A DNA stretch of 64,000 bases from Pseudomonas sp. BGr12 (GCF_030272895.1 NZ_JALRNF010000002.1:1-64000), one strand, 5' to 3'; numbered from the stretch's first letter, positions 8,440-17,693 are shown. Program-made: numbers and translations. Notes: a model not told the origin generated them from the sequence alone.

Positions 8440-8454
8440 TGTTGTTTCCCCGTT
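8440..8454 (-). promoter_or_regulatory. Candidate Crc/Hfq CA motif at MFS start
   Basis: On the minus strand the leader reads GAACGGGGAAACAACA immediately before the ATG at 8439, and ACAA follows in the second codon. An A-rich AAnAAnAA run beside the ribosome site is the pattern recognised by Hfq/Crc in Pseudomonas. Catabolite repression of translation is inferred. Confidence 0.5.
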
Positions 8455-8503
8455 CAATGGTTCTGGCAGGTGCCGCGCACAGGGCGGCACCCACGGGCAG
8501 GTC

Positions 8504-9817
8504 TTAGCCTCGGCGAATATCCAGCCACACCGCGCCGTCGGGGTACTGGTAGCGCTCCAGGGTGTCGGCGCGCATCTCGATGCTGTAGCCCGGACGCTGC
8601 GGCGGCATGTAGCGGCCGCGACGGATCACCACCGGGTCGAGGAAGTGTTCGTGCAGGTGGTCGACGTACTCCAGCACGCGGTTGTGCAGCGACGCCGAGA
8701 CGGCGATGTAGTCGAACAGGGCAATGTTCTGCACGTACTCACACAGGCCGACGCCGCCGCCATGGGGGCAGACCGGCACCTCGTACTTGGCGGCCATCAG
8801 CAGCACGATCAGCACCTCGTTCAGACCGCCCAGGCGGGCCGCGTCGAGCTGGCAGAAGTCCAGCGCACCGGCCTGGAACATCTGCTTGAACATCACCCGG
8901 TTGTGGCAGTGCTCGCCGGTGGCCACGCCGATCGGCGCAATGCGCTGGCGGATGGCGGCATGGCCGAGGATGTCGTCGGGGCTGGTCGGCTCTTCGATCC
9001 ACAGCGGCTCGAAGGCGGCCAGGCGGCGCATGTTGTCTACTGCTTCATCGACGCTCCATACCTGGTTGGCGTCCATCATCAGGGTGTGTTCCCAGCCCAT
9101 TTCCTCGCGCAGGATGCGCGCGCGGCGAATGTCGTCTTCCAGGTTGGCGCCGATCTTCTGCTTGATGTGGGTCCAGCCATCGGCGATCGCTTCGCGGGCG
9201 AGCTTGCGCATTTTTTCTTCGCTGTAGCCCAGCCAGCCGGGGGCGGTGGTGTAGCCGGGGTAGCCTTCGCGCAGCATCTGCGCCTCGCGCTGGGCCTTGC
9301 CCGGGGCCTGGCGGCGCAGCAGGGCGATGGCTTCCTCGGGGGTGAGCACGTCGGTGACGTAGCTGAAGTCCAGGCAGCGCACCAGTTGCTCGGGCGTCAT
9401 ATCGGCCAGCAGTTTCCACACCGGCTTGCCTTCGTGCTTGGCCCACAGGTCCCACACGGCATTGACGATGGCGGCGGTGGCCAGGTGGATCACGCCTTTT
9501 TCCGGGCCGAGCCAGCGCAGCTGGCTGTCGCCGACGGTGAAGGCGTGCCAGAAGGCGCCCATGTCAGCGACGATTTCTTCCAGGGTCAGGCCGACGATCA
9601 GCGGCGCCAGTGATTGCACCGCGGCCGCGCAGATTTCGTTGCCACGGCCGATGGTGAAGGTCAGGCCATGGCCTTCCAGGCCGGCGGCGTCGGTGTGCAG
9701 CACGACATAGGCGGCCGAATAGTCCGGGGCGCTGTTCATGGCGTCGGAGCCGTCCAGCGACAGCGAAGTGGGGAAGCGGATGTCGCGAACGCTCAGGTGG
9801 GTAATGCGTATGCTCAT
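8504..9817 (-). CDS. fucD: L-fuconate dehydratase (enolase superfamily)
   Basis: 437-residue enolase-superfamily enzyme closely resembling characterised Xanthomonas L-fuconate dehydratase. It shares the DVRFPTS-type opening, LDGSDAMN, DYSAAYVVLHTD, GRGNE, WLGPEKGV and the C-terminal DHLHEHFLDPV and GRYMPP segments. Metal and catalytic residues are visible: a Lys pair in HIKQKIGAN, DANQ, EEPTSPDD, TGEH and the SxS-type end. The reaction is dehydration to 2-keto-3-deoxy-L-fuconate. The Xanthomonas enzyme also accepts D-arabinonate and a few other acids. ATG at 9817 is used because a longer frame would run into the divergent LysR gene. It heads a two-gene unit with the MFS importer. Confidence 0.9.
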   Translation of the reverse strand: MSIRITHLSVRDIRFPTSLSLDGSDAMNSAPDYSAAYVVLHTDAAGLEGHGLTFTIGRGNEICAAAVQSLAPLIVGLTLEEIVADMGAFWHAFTVGDSQLRWLGPEKGVIHLATAAIVNAVWDLWAKHEGKPVWKLLADMTPEQLVRCLDFSYVTDVLTPEEAIALLRRQAPGKAQREAQMLREGYPGYTTAPGWLGYSEEKMRKLAREAIADGWTHIKQKIGANLEDDIRRARILREEMGWEHTLMMDANQVWSVDEAVDNMRRLAAFEPLWIEEPTSPDDILGHAAIRQRIAPIGVATGEHCHNRVMFKQMFQAGALDFCQLDAARLGGLNEVLIVLLMAAKYEVPVCPHGGGVGLCEYVQNIALFDYIAVSASLHNRVLEYVDHLHEHFLDPVVIRRGRYMPPQRPGYSIEMRADTLERYQYPDGAVWLDIRRG

Positions 9818-9917
9818 GGCGGGCTCTAGTTGTGGTGACCTCTGGGAGACCTGACTGTAGGTTGTCGAGCGATACAGGCATAATCGCCAAATCCTAAGCA
9901 GGTATATCGGAATTGAT

Positions 9918-10865
9918 ATGTCTCTGAGCCCGCAAGACCCGCCACAGGCACCCCACAGCCTCGGCGCGCTGAAGATCTCCAGCCGCCAGATCACCCTGCT
10001 CAATGCCCTGGGCGAGTTCGGCAACCTGCGCCGCGCCGCGGCGGCCATGCACACCACGCAACCGGCCGCGAGCCTGTTGCTGCAACAGCTCGAAGACCGC
10101 CTCGGTGTGCGCCTGTTCGAGCGCTTGCCGCGGGGCATGCAGCCCACGCTCTATGGCGAGGTGATGATCCGCTACGCCCAGGGCGCACTGCACGAGTTCG
10201 AGCACGCCCAGGCGCAGATCGCGGAACTTGCCCGTGGCGCCGCGGGGCTGGTGCGGGTCGCCAGTGTCATGGGCCCGGTGCCGGGCTTGCTGACCCGCGC
10301 CGTGCTGGCCTACAAGCGTGACCATCCCAAGGTGCGCATCTCCCTGGAAGTCGGCACCAGCGACACCTTGCTGCCCGCGCTGCTGCGCGGCGATTTCGAT
10401 GTGGTGGTGGGGCGCCTGCCCGACCAGGGCGACAGCCAGGACCTGAACATCGAACTGCTCGACAGCAATGAACCGATGCGTGTGATCGCCCGGGTCGACC
10501 ATCCCCTGGCGTCGGCCCCGGCGCTGGCCCTGGCCGACCTGGTCGAGCTGACCTGGATCCTGCACCCCATCGGCAGCCCCATGCGCCGCCGGGTCGAGAG
10601 CGCCCTGCAGGCTGGCGGCATGGTGCAGTCGCTGGACATCGTCGAGACCGCCTCGATCCTCGCCACCACCGCCATGCTCGAAGCCTCGGACATGATTGCA
10701 GTGGTGCCCAACGATGTGGCCGAGCATTATGCGCGCTACGCCATGGTCGCCATCCTGCCGGTGGAGCTGCCGATCTCGATGGTCAACCTGGGCCTGCTGA
10801 CCTTGCGCTCGCGGCCGCGGTCGGTGGCCCTGGACACCTTGCTCGACTACCTGCGGGCGCACTAG
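9918..10865 (+). CDS. LysR-family regulator (first of tandem pair)
   Basis: 315-residue LysR regulator. The HTH lies at about residues 22-80 (LLNALGEFGNLRRAAAAMH, TTQPAASLLLQQLEDRLGV, then LFERLPRGMQPT). It is followed by the usual effector-binding domain of two alpha/beta lobes. It is divergent from fucD with 100 bases between starts, so it probably controls fucD and the MFS gene. The effector is likely an aldonate or the 2-keto-3-deoxy product. A second, paralogous LysR gene starts 34 bases downstream and shares the same LFERLPR...PT segment. Confidence 0.88.
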   Translation: MSLSPQDPPQAPHSLGALKISSRQITLLNALGEFGNLRRAAAAMHTTQPAASLLLQQLEDRLGVRLFERLPRGMQPTLYGEVMIRYAQGALHEFEHAQAQIAELARGAAGLVRVASVMGPVPGLLTRAVLAYKRDHPKVRISLEVGTSDTLLPALLRGDFDVVVGRLPDQGDSQDLNIELLDSNEPMRVIARVDHPLASAPALALADLVELTWILHPIGSPMRRRVESALQAGGMVQSLDIVETASILATTAMLEASDMIAVVPNDVAEHYARYAMVAILPVELPISMVNLGLLTLRSRPRSVALDTLLDYLRAH

Positions 10866-10899
10866 CCATGGACTTTCATCTTCAAGAGGCTGTCTGCTG

Positions 10900-11865
10900 A
10901 TGCCGTCGGACATTACCCATTCCAGTTTCTGCAACTGGATCCGCTTCAAGCACCTGGTGCTGATCGACACCCTGGCGCGCACCCGCAACATGCACGCCAC
11001 CGCCACGCGGATGAACCTCAGCCAGCCGGCCCTGAGCAAGATGCTGCGCGACCTGGAGGAGCAGTTCGGCTTCGCCCTGTTCGAGCGCCTGCCGCGCAGC
11101 ATGCCGCCCACCGAGTTGGGCGAGTACGTGGTGCGCTACGCCCAGAGTGCACTGGCCGATTCCCAGCAGTTCGTCGATCAGGTCAACCGGCTGCGCAAGG
11201 GCGGCCACGGTTCGATCCGCATCGGCGGGATCTTCGCCGCCACCGCCGTGGTCATGCCCCAGGCGATCGCCGCGATCAAGGCGCGCAGCCCGTTGCTGTC
11301 GATCGAAGTGGTGGAGCACTCCAGCGACCATCTGCTGGCGATGATGGAGCAGAACAAGCTCGACCTGATGATCGGCCGTTTCACCGAGGAGCGCTTCAGC
11401 CAGCAGTTCGACTTCCAGGCGCTGGAGCCCGAACCCTTCAGCCTGGTGGTCAATCGCGAGCATCCGCTGAACCAGCTCGAGTGCACGCCGCTGGAGGCCC
11501 TGGGCGACTGGCCGTGGGTGCTGTACCCGCTCGGCACGCCGATTCGCGAGCGCCTGGAGCAGGCCTTCCGGGTCGCCGGCATCGCCACGCCGGCCGACAG
11601 CATCGATACCATCTCGATGCCGATGTTCCTGCAACTGCTGCAGTCGGGGCCGATGATCGCCATGTTGCCGCGCTCGATGGTCGCCGCCCAGCTTGCCAGC
11701 GGCCAGTTCAGGGAACTGCAGACCCCGCTGCACCTGGCGCCGCTGGAGTACGGCGTGATCACCCGCAAGGACGAGCCACCCACCGGTTCGGCCCGGGAAT
11801 TCGTCGACATCCTGCTCGATTTCGCCCATCAGCGCCGCGCCGGGGAGGGCGGGGCAAGCGATTGA
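10900..11865 (+). CDS. LysR-family regulator (second of tandem pair)
   Basis: 321-residue LysR regulator. The HTH region is visible at about 15-80 (TLARTRNMHATATRMNLSQ, PALSKMLRDLEEQFGFALF), followed by an effector-binding domain. AAGAGG lies upstream of the ATG at 10900. It directly precedes the dehydratase operon that begins at 12029 and reads the same way, so it probably regulates that operon. The intergenic palindrome at 11890-11908 is the candidate binding site. The pair probably arose by duplication, since the gene order LysR-LysR separates two sugar-acid units. Confidence 0.88.
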   Translation: MPSDITHSSFCNWIRFKHLVLIDTLARTRNMHATATRMNLSQPALSKMLRDLEEQFGFALFERLPRSMPPTELGEYVVRYAQSALADSQQFVDQVNRLRKGGHGSIRIGGIFAATAVVMPQAIAAIKARSPLLSIEVVEHSSDHLLAMMEQNKLDLMIGRFTEERFSQQFDFQALEPEPFSLVVNREHPLNQLECTPLEALGDWPWVLYPLGTPIRERLEQAFRVAGIATPADSIDTISMPMFLQLLQSGPMIAMLPRSMVAAQLASGQFRELQTPLHLAPLEYGVITRKDEPPTGSAREFVDILLDFAHQRRAGEGGASD

Positions 11866-11889
11866 TAAACGCGGGTCGATAAGCGGTAG

Positions 11890-11908
11890 CGATAACCCCA
11901 GGTTATCG
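11890..11908. promoter_or_regulatory. Perfect palindrome upstream of dehydratase operon
   Basis: CGATAACC and GGTTATCG, an exact 8-base inverted repeat with the 3-base spacer CCA, lie 120 bases before the first gene of the operon. A related GTTATCG recurs near 11955. Dyad symmetry this close to a LysR gene suggests an operator for the regulator at 10900. No experimental support is visible in sequence. Confidence 0.45.
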
Positions 11909-12028
11909 CGTGATCGGATCATCTCATTGGGAATGTTGCGCCTGGCTCCTTACAGTTATCGCAGATTCGCCCGGCAAGCACGGGCGTGGCCATAACAAGA
12001 AGTCAGCCGCACCGCCCTGAGAGGTCCC

Positions 12029-13690
12029 ATGCAACTGATTGCCAGCACCCGCAGCGGCGACCCCGCCGTGATCCGCCTCAACCCCCTGGACAACGTGGTG
12101 ATCGCCCGCCAGGCGCTGCCTGAAGGTTTGCACCTGGACGCCGAAGCCGTCACCCTGCGCCAGCCGGTTCCTTCCGGGCACAAGGTCGCCACCGAGCGCG
12201 TCGAGCAGGGCCAGCCGCTGCGCCGCTACGGGCAGATCATCGGCTTTGCCTCGCAGGCCATCGAAGCGGGCGAGCACGTGCATGTGCACAACCTGCAGAT
12301 GGGCGACTTTGCCCGCGACTATGCCTTCGGTGCCGATGCCAAGCCCACCCCGACACAGGGTGGGAGCAGCCATCATTGTGGGAGCGGGCTTGCCCCGCGA
12401 TACGATGCCACTGACACACTGCAATCGCGGGGCAAGCCCGCTCCTACCGGGGCTGAGTCGGGGCAAAGCGGCGAGGCGGTGTTCCAGGGTATCGTGCGCG
12501 CCGATGGCCGGGTCGCCACCCGCAACTATGTCGGCATCCTCACCTCGGTGAACTGCTCGGCGACCGTGGCCCGGGCCGTGGCCGACCATTTTCGCCGCGA
12601 CATCCACCCCGAGGCGCTGGCCGCCTACCCGAACATCGACGGCGTGGTGGCCCTGACCCACGGCGCCGGCTGCGCCGTCGACCCCAGCGGCGAAGCCCTG
12701 GGCCTGTTGCGCCGCACCCTGGCCGGCTACGCCGTGCACCCCAACTTCGCCGCCGTGCTGATCATCGGCCTGGGCTGCGAAACCAACCAGATCGAAAGCC
12801 TGCTGCAGAGCCAGGGCCTTGAGGCCGGCGATCAGCTACGGGCCTTCACCATCCAGGGCGTGGGCGGTACGTCGAAGACCATCGCCAGCGGCATCGAACA
12901 GGTCAAGGCGCTGCTGCCCAGGGCCAACCAGGTCAAGCGCGAGCCGGTCAGCGCCCGCCACCTGGTGGTCGGCCTGCAATGCGGCGGCTCCGACGGTTAT
13001 TCCGGCATCACCGCCAACCCGGCGCTGGGCAATGCCGTCGACCGCCTGGTGGCGGCCGGGGGCACTGCGATCCTCTCGGAAACCCCGGAGATCTACGGCG
13101 CCGAGCACCTGCTGACGCGCCGCGCGGTCAGCCGCGAAGTGGGGGAGAAGCTCATCGCCCGCATCCACTGGTGGGAAGACTACTGCCAGCGCATGAACGC
13201 CGAGCTGAACAACAACCCCTCGGCCGGCAACAAGGCCGGGGGCCTGACCACCATCCTGGAAAAGTCCCTGGGGGCGGTGGCCAAGGCCGGCTCCAGCAAC
13301 CTGGTGGACGTCTACCAGTACGCCGAAGCGGTGCGCGCCCAGGGCCTGGTGTTCATGGACACCCCCGGCTACGACCCGGTCTCGGCCACCGGGCAAGTCG
13401 CCGGCGGCGCCAACCTGATCGCCTTCACCACCGGCCGTGGCTCGGCCTACGGCTGCGCCCCGGCGCCGTCGATCAAGCTGGCGACCAACAACCGGGTGTT
13501 CGAACACCAGGAAGAGGACATGGACGTCAACTGCGGCGGCATCGCCGACGGCTCCACCAGCATTGAAGAACGCGGCGCCTACATCTTCGAAAAGATGCTG
13601 CGCATCGCCTCGGGCGAGCGCAGCAAGAGCGAACAGCACGGTTACGGGCAGAACGAGTTCGTGCCCTGGCAGATCGGCGCCGTGACCTGA
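12029..13690 (+). CDS. UxaA-family sugar-acid dehydratase with REP-encoded linker
   Basis: 553-residue dehydratase of the altronate/galactarate family. Residues 1-100 form the SAF domain. From about 150 the catalytic UxaA domain begins (GIVRADGRVATRNYVGIL, GAGCAVD, GLGCETNQI, LQCGGSDGYSGITANPALG) and ends with the cysteine segment DMDVNCGGIADG. Between them, residues 117-140 are encoded by a complete REP palindrome (12378-12447) read in frame (CGSGLAPRYDAT...RGKPAP), expanding the linker without breaking the gene. The ATG follows GAGAGG. First gene of a five-gene run toward 2-oxoglutarate. The exact substrate is not fixed: a pentonate such as arabinonate, or an altronate or aldarate, is possible. 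Confidence 0.85.
   Translation: MQLIASTRSGDPAVIRLNPLDNVVIARQALPEGLHLDAEAVTLRQPVPSGHKVATERVEQGQPLRRYGQIIGFASQAIEAGEHVHVHNLQMGDFARDYAFGADAKPTPTQGGSSHHCGSGLAPRYDATDTLQSRGKPAPTGAESGQSGEAVFQGIVRADGRVATRNYVGILTSVNCSATVARAVADHFRRDIHPEALAAYPNIDGVVALTHGAGCAVDPSGEALGLLRRTLAGYAVHPNFAAVLIIGLGCETNQIESLLQSQGLEAGDQLRAFTIQGVGGTSKTIASGIEQVKALLPRANQVKREPVSARHLVVGLQCGGSDGYSGITANPALGNAVDRLVAAGGTAILSETPEIYGAEHLLTRRAVSREVGEKLIARIHWWEDYCQRMNAELNNNPSAGNKAGGLTTILEKSLGAVAKAGSSNLVDVYQYAEAVRAQGLVFMDTPGYDPVSATGQVAGGANLIAFTTGRGSAYGCAPAPSIKLATNNRVFEHQEEDMDVNCGGIADGSTSIEERGAYIFEKMLRIASGERSKSEQHGYGQNEFVPWQIGAVT
12378..12447. repeat. REP palindrome inside the dehydratase coding region
   Basis: The element reads GTGGGAGCGGGCTTGCCCCG, CGAT, a short loop, then ATCGCGGGGCAAGCCCGCTC and CTAC. 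These are facing arms of the same kind as those at 19050-19112 and 59691-59760. It is 70 bases long and lies wholly within codons 117-140. The reading frame is open through both arms. Confidence 0.9.
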
Positions 13691-13725
13691 TTGACAGCCC
13701 TGCAACCCTTTTGAGGCGAAAGCAT

Positions 13726-15306
13726 ATGCACCCTAGCGGATACAACTTCATCGGCGGCCAGCGCAGCGCCCTGGGCGACACCCTGGTCTACAGCGTCGAC
13801 GCCCACACCGGCGAGCGCCTGCCCGGCGCCTTCCACCAGGCCACCCTGGCCGAGGTCGATAACGCCGTGGCTGCTGCCAGCGCGGCGTTCCCGCTGTATC
13901 GCAACCTGCCCGCGGCACGCCGGGCCGAGTTTCTCGAAGCCATTGCCGACGAACTCGACGCCCTGGGCGACGATTTCATCGCCTTGACCTGCCAGGAAAC
14001 CGCACTGCCCAGCGCCCGCATCCAGGGCGAGCGCGGCCGCACCAGCGGGCAGATGCGCCTGTTTGCCCAGGTGCTGCGCCGCGGTGACTTCTACGGTGCG
14101 CGCATCGACCGGGCACTGCCGGCGCGCACGCCGTTGCCACGTCCGGACCTGCGCCAGTACCGCATCGGTGTCGGACCGGTGGCGGTGTTCGGTGCCAGTA
14201 ACTTCCCCCTGGCGTTCTCCACCGCTGGTGGTGACACCGCCGCCGCCCTGGCTGCCGGTTGCCCGGTGGTGTTCAAGGCCCACAGCGGCCACATGGCCAC
14301 CGCCGAGCGGGTGGCCGAGGCGCTGATCCGCGCCGTCGAGCGCACCGGCATGCCGGCCGGGGTGTTCAACATGATCTTCGGTGGCGGCGTCGGCGAGGCG
14401 CTGGTCAAGCACCCGGGCATCCAGGCGGTGGGCTTTACCGGTTCGCTCAAGGGCGGCCGGGCCCTGTGCGACATGGCCGCCGCCCGGCCACAACCGATCC
14501 CGGTGTTCGCCGAGATGTCGAGCATCAACCCGGTGATCGTGCTGCCCGAGGCCCTGGCCAGCCGTGGTGTGCAGATGGCCAAGGAACTGAGCGCCTCGGT
14601 GGTGCAGGGCTGCGGCCAGTTCTGCACCAACCCCGGCCTGGTCCTGGGCATCCGCTCGCCGGCCTTCAGTGCCTTTATCGAGCACCTGACCGGCTACATG
14701 GCCGAGCAGGCGCCGCAGACCATGCTCAACGCCGGCACCTTGAACAGCTACGGCCACGGTGTACAGGCATTGCTGGCGCACCCACGCATCAAGCACCTGG
14801 GCGGCCTCACGCAGATGGGCAACCAGGCCCAGCCGCAACTGTTCGAGGCTGATGTCAGGCTGCTGCTGGAACAGGACGAATTGCTCCAGGAAGAAGTCTT
14901 CGGCCCCTGCACCGTGGTAGTCCAGGTCGCCGACGAGGCCGAACTGCTACGCGCCGTCGCGGCCTTGCGCGGCCAGCTTACGGCCACGCTGCTGGCCGAC
15001 GACCAGGACCTGGCGGCCTTCGGGCAACTGTTCGGCGTGCTGGAAGTGAAGGTCGGCCGGGTGCTGCTCAACGGCTACCCGACCGGTGTCGAGGTGTGCG
15101 ACGCCATGGTCCACGGCGGCCCGTACCCGGCCACTTCCGATGCCCGTGGTACCTCGGTCGGCACCCTGGCCATCGACCGCTTCCTGCGCCCGGTGTGCTA
15201 CCAGAACGTGCCCGATGCCTTGCTGCCCCAAGCCTTGCAGAACGCCAACCCGCTGGGCATCCAGCGCCTGGTCGACGGCACGTTCAGCAACGCGGCCTTG
15301 AACTGA
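13726..15306 (+). CDS. Alpha-ketoglutaric semialdehyde dehydrogenase
   Basis: 526-residue aldehyde dehydrogenase of the long 2,5-dioxopentanoate dehydrogenase type seen in Pseudomonas aldarate and pentose pathways. Visible features are the cofactor region VFGASNFPLAFSTAGGD (about 154-170), FTGS (237-240), catalytic Glu263 in VFAEMSS and catalytic Cys300 in GCGQFCTNPG. It oxidises 2-oxoglutarate semialdehyde to 2-oxoglutarate with NAD(P). ATG at 13726 follows GAGGCG. It lies 35 bases after the dehydratase and 16 before the next gene, so an operon is clear. It sets the end point of the pathway. Confidence 0.88.
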   Translation: MHPSGYNFIGGQRSALGDTLVYSVDAHTGERLPGAFHQATLAEVDNAVAAASAAFPLYRNLPAARRAEFLEAIADELDALGDDFIALTCQETALPSARIQGERGRTSGQMRLFAQVLRRGDFYGARIDRALPARTPLPRPDLRQYRIGVGPVAVFGASNFPLAFSTAGGDTAAALAAGCPVVFKAHSGHMATAERVAEALIRAVERTGMPAGVFNMIFGGGVGEALVKHPGIQAVGFTGSLKGGRALCDMAAARPQPIPVFAEMSSINPVIVLPEALASRGVQMAKELSASVVQGCGQFCTNPGLVLGIRSPAFSAFIEHLTGYMAEQAPQTMLNAGTLNSYGHGVQALLAHPRIKHLGGLTQMGNQAQPQLFEADVRLLLEQDELLQEEVFGPCTVVVQVADEAELLRAVAALRGQLTATLLADDQDLAAFGQLFGVLEVKVGRVLLNGYPTGVEVCDAMVHGGPYPATSDARGTSVGTLAIDRFLRPVCYQNVPDALLPQALQNANPLGIQRLVDGTFSNAALN

Positions 15307-15322
15307 CCATGGAGCCACTGGC

Positions 15323-16381
15323 ATGACAGACGTCAAACGCTACGACGCCAACAAGCTCGCCGCCTTCGTCGAGCAGCTGTTCGAAACCGCCGGGGCCGAT
15401 GCCGAGGTCGCCCGGGTGGTGACCCGGGTGCTGCTCGAAGGCGAATTGCTCGGTCATCGTACCCACGGCCTGAACCTGGTCAGCCGCTATATCGGCGGCC
15501 TGCTGGATGGGCAGGTCAAGGCGCGCGCCGAGCTGCTCGAACAGGTCTCGGACAGTGGCATCGCGACCCTGTTCGACGGCCACTATGTGCTCGGCCCCTA
15601 TTGCGTCAGCCGCGCCCTGGACTGCGCGGCCAAGGGCGCGACGGAGCAGGGCATCGGTATCGCCGTGGTGCGCCGCGCCGCCCATATCGGTTGCCTGGCG
15701 GCGTACCTCAAGCCCTTCACCGACCGGGGCCTGCTGGCCATGGTCTATTCCTCCGACCCGTCGGTGGGGCTGGTGTGCGCCCACGGCGGCATCGACCCGG
15801 TCTACACGCCCAACCCGATTGCCGCCGGTATCCCCACCCGGGGCGAGCCGATCCTGCTGGATGTGAGCATGTCCACGGTCACCCTGGGCCTGGTTGGCCA
15901 GTGCCGCGATGCCGGCAGCAGCCTGGCGCACCCGGTGCTGGTGAGTAACGATGGGCGACTGAGCGACGACCCTCGTGATTTCTTCACCACCCCGCCAGGC
16001 AGCATCCTGCCCCTGGGCGGCCAGGCCTTCGGCCACAAGGGCTTTGCCCTGGCGATCCTGGTCGAGGCCCTGACCTCGGGGCTGGCCGGCCACGGCCGCA
16101 AGGACGCACCGGAGCAGTGGGGCGCCTCGGCCACCGCCGTGGTCATCGACCCACGCTTCTTCGGCGGGCTGGAAGCGTTCACCGCTGAAAGCTCGTTCCT
16201 CGGCCAGCTGATCCTGGCCAGCCGCCCGCTCGACCCCGAGCGCCCGGTGCGCCTGCCCGGCCAGGCAGGCCTGAAGCTACGCGAGCAGGCCCTGCGTGAC
16301 GGCGTGAGCCTGGCGCAGAGCGTGGTCGATGCGCTCGACCAGCTCGCCGGGCAGTTGCAGCTGCCCACTCTTTCGCAATGA
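15323..16381 (+). CDS. Malate/L-lactate dehydrogenase-family (Ldh2) oxidoreductase
   Basis: 352-residue NAD(P)-dependent oxidoreductase of the Ldh2/MDH2 fold, which includes ureidoglycolate dehydrogenase, 2,3-diketogulonate reductase and piperideine-2-carboxylate reductase. Family signatures are GHRTHGLNLV near residue 45 with the catalytic His, VRRAAHIGCLAAY, NPIAAGIP and GHKGFALAILVEALTSGLAG. The ribosome site is GGAG before ATG 15323. The stop overlaps an upstream alternative start of the FAH gene. In this operon it may oxidise or reduce the hydroxyl/keto group of a deoxy-keto sugar acid. The exact step is not evident. Confidence 0.84.
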   Translation: MTDVKRYDANKLAAFVEQLFETAGADAEVARVVTRVLLEGELLGHRTHGLNLVSRYIGGLLDGQVKARAELLEQVSDSGIATLFDGHYVLGPYCVSRALDCAAKGATEQGIGIAVVRRAAHIGCLAAYLKPFTDRGLLAMVYSSDPSVGLVCAHGGIDPVYTPNPIAAGIPTRGEPILLDVSMSTVTLGLVGQCRDAGSSLAHPVLVSNDGRLSDDPRDFFTTPPGSILPLGGQAFGHKGFALAILVEALTSGLAGHGRKDAPEQWGASATAVVIDPRFFGGLEAFTAESSFLGQLILASRPLDPERPVRLPGQAGLKLREQALRDGVSLAQSVVDALDQLAGQLQLPTLSQ

Positions 16382-16407
16382 CCGACCCTCATAACAGGTG
16401 TGCAGAC

Positions 16408-17625
16408 ATGACAGATAAAACGAACAACAACGCACCGCTGCAACTGAACCAGGACGCTGCCGTGTTCAACACCGGCAGTTGGGTCGGACGGGTCTGGCTG
16501 CCAGGGCAGGGGCCGGCGGTGGTGCTGGTCAAGGCCGGTGCCGTGCACGACATCAGCGCCCATGTGGCGACCGTCTCGGCGCTGCTGGAAGTGGCCGACC
16601 CGGTGGCCTACCTGCGCGCGCTGCCGCTGGGCGAGGCCCTGGTCGAATTGCCCGCCTTGCTGGACAACAGCGACCCGAGCCGTCGCGACGAGTCCTTGCC
16701 CTGGCTGCTGGCGCCGATCGATCTGCAGGCGGTCAAGGCGGCGGGTGTGACTTTCGCCGCCAGCCTGCTGGAGCGGGTGGTCGAGGAACAGGCCAAGGGC
16801 GACCCGGCCAAGGCCGAGGCGATCCGCGACACCCTGGCCAGCCGCATCGGTGCCGACCTTTCGCAGATCGTCCCGGGTTCGGCCCAGGCCGAGGCCCTGC
16901 GCAAAGTCCTGGTGGAGCAGGGCCTGTGGTCGCAGTACCTGGAAGTGGGCATCGGCCCGGACGCCGAAGTCTTCACCAAGGCCCAGCCGTTGTCGGCGGT
17001 CGGCCATGGCGCCGACATCGGCATTCACCCCAAGTCGAGCTGGAACAACCCCGAGCCTGAAGTGGTGCTGGCGGTGTCGAGCAACGGCACCGTCCACGGC
17101 GCCATGCTCGGCAACGACGTCAACCTGCGCGACTTCGAAGGGCGCAGCGCCTTGCTGCTGTCCAAGGCCAAGGACAACAACGCCTCGACCGCGCTGGGCC
17201 CGCTGCTGCGCCTGTTCGACGAAACCTTCAGCCTGGACGATGTGCGTAAGGCCGAAGTGGACCTGCGCGTCGAAGGCCAGGACGGCTTCGTCCTCCAGGG
17301 CCGCAGCTCCATGCGCCAGATCAGCCGCGACCCGGTCGACCTGGTGCGCCAGACCCTCAACGAAAACCACCAATACCCCGACGGCCTGGTGCTGTTCCTC
17401 GGTACCCTGTTCGCCCCCAAGCAGGACCGCGACCAGCCGGGCAATGGCTTCACCCACAAACCGGGCGACCTGGTGGCCATCAGCAACGCGCACCTTGGCA
17501 CCTTGTGCAACCGCGTGACCACCAGCGACCAGGCGCCGCAGTGGGACTTCGGCCTGCGCGCGCTGATCGCAAGCCTCGGCCAGCGTGGCCTGCTCGAGGC
17601 CGCTGTGACCGCGCGCCAGCCCTGA
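16408..17625 (+). CDS. Fumarylacetoacetate hydrolase-family enzyme
   Basis: 405-residue member of the FAH superfamily. The metal site is visible in EPEVVLAVSSNGTVHGAML and GNDVNLRDFEG, followed by SKAKDNNASTALGP. It is longer than classical FAH hydrolases, with an extra N-terminal ~150 residues. Pathway logic suggests a 2-keto-3-deoxy acid dehydratase that makes 2-oxoglutarate semialdehyde for the dehydrogenase upstream. Hydrolysis of a diketo-deoxy acid is the alternative. ATG at 16408 is chosen; ATG at 16378 overlaps the previous stop (ATGA) and could instead be used. Codons 6-8 include AACAACAA, a possible Crc/Hfq site. Confidence 0.8.
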   Translation: MTDKTNNNAPLQLNQDAAVFNTGSWVGRVWLPGQGPAVVLVKAGAVHDISAHVATVSALLEVADPVAYLRALPLGEALVELPALLDNSDPSRRDESLPWLLAPIDLQAVKAAGVTFAASLLERVVEEQAKGDPAKAEAIRDTLASRIGADLSQIVPGSAQAEALRKVLVEQGLWSQYLEVGIGPDAEVFTKAQPLSAVGHGADIGIHPKSSWNNPEPEVVLAVSSNGTVHGAMLGNDVNLRDFEGRSALLLSKAKDNNASTALGPLLRLFDETFSLDDVRKAEVDLRVEGQDGFVLQGRSSMRQISRDPVDLVRQTLNENHQYPDGLVLFLGTLFAPKQDRDQPGNGFTHKPGDLVAISNAHLGTLCNRVTTSDQAPQWDFGLRALIASLGQRGLLEAAVTARQP

Positions 17626-17693
17626 GTGTCTGCATTACCCAAGGAAGAGCCGGTAACCCGCCGAAGGACCGCCCGGGCATAGCAACCGCTGCA

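Noticed and set aside
9818..10147. Longer start for the fuconate dehydratase
   Set aside because: The extension would cross the intergenic region and overlap the divergent LysR gene; homologues begin at the ATG at 9817.
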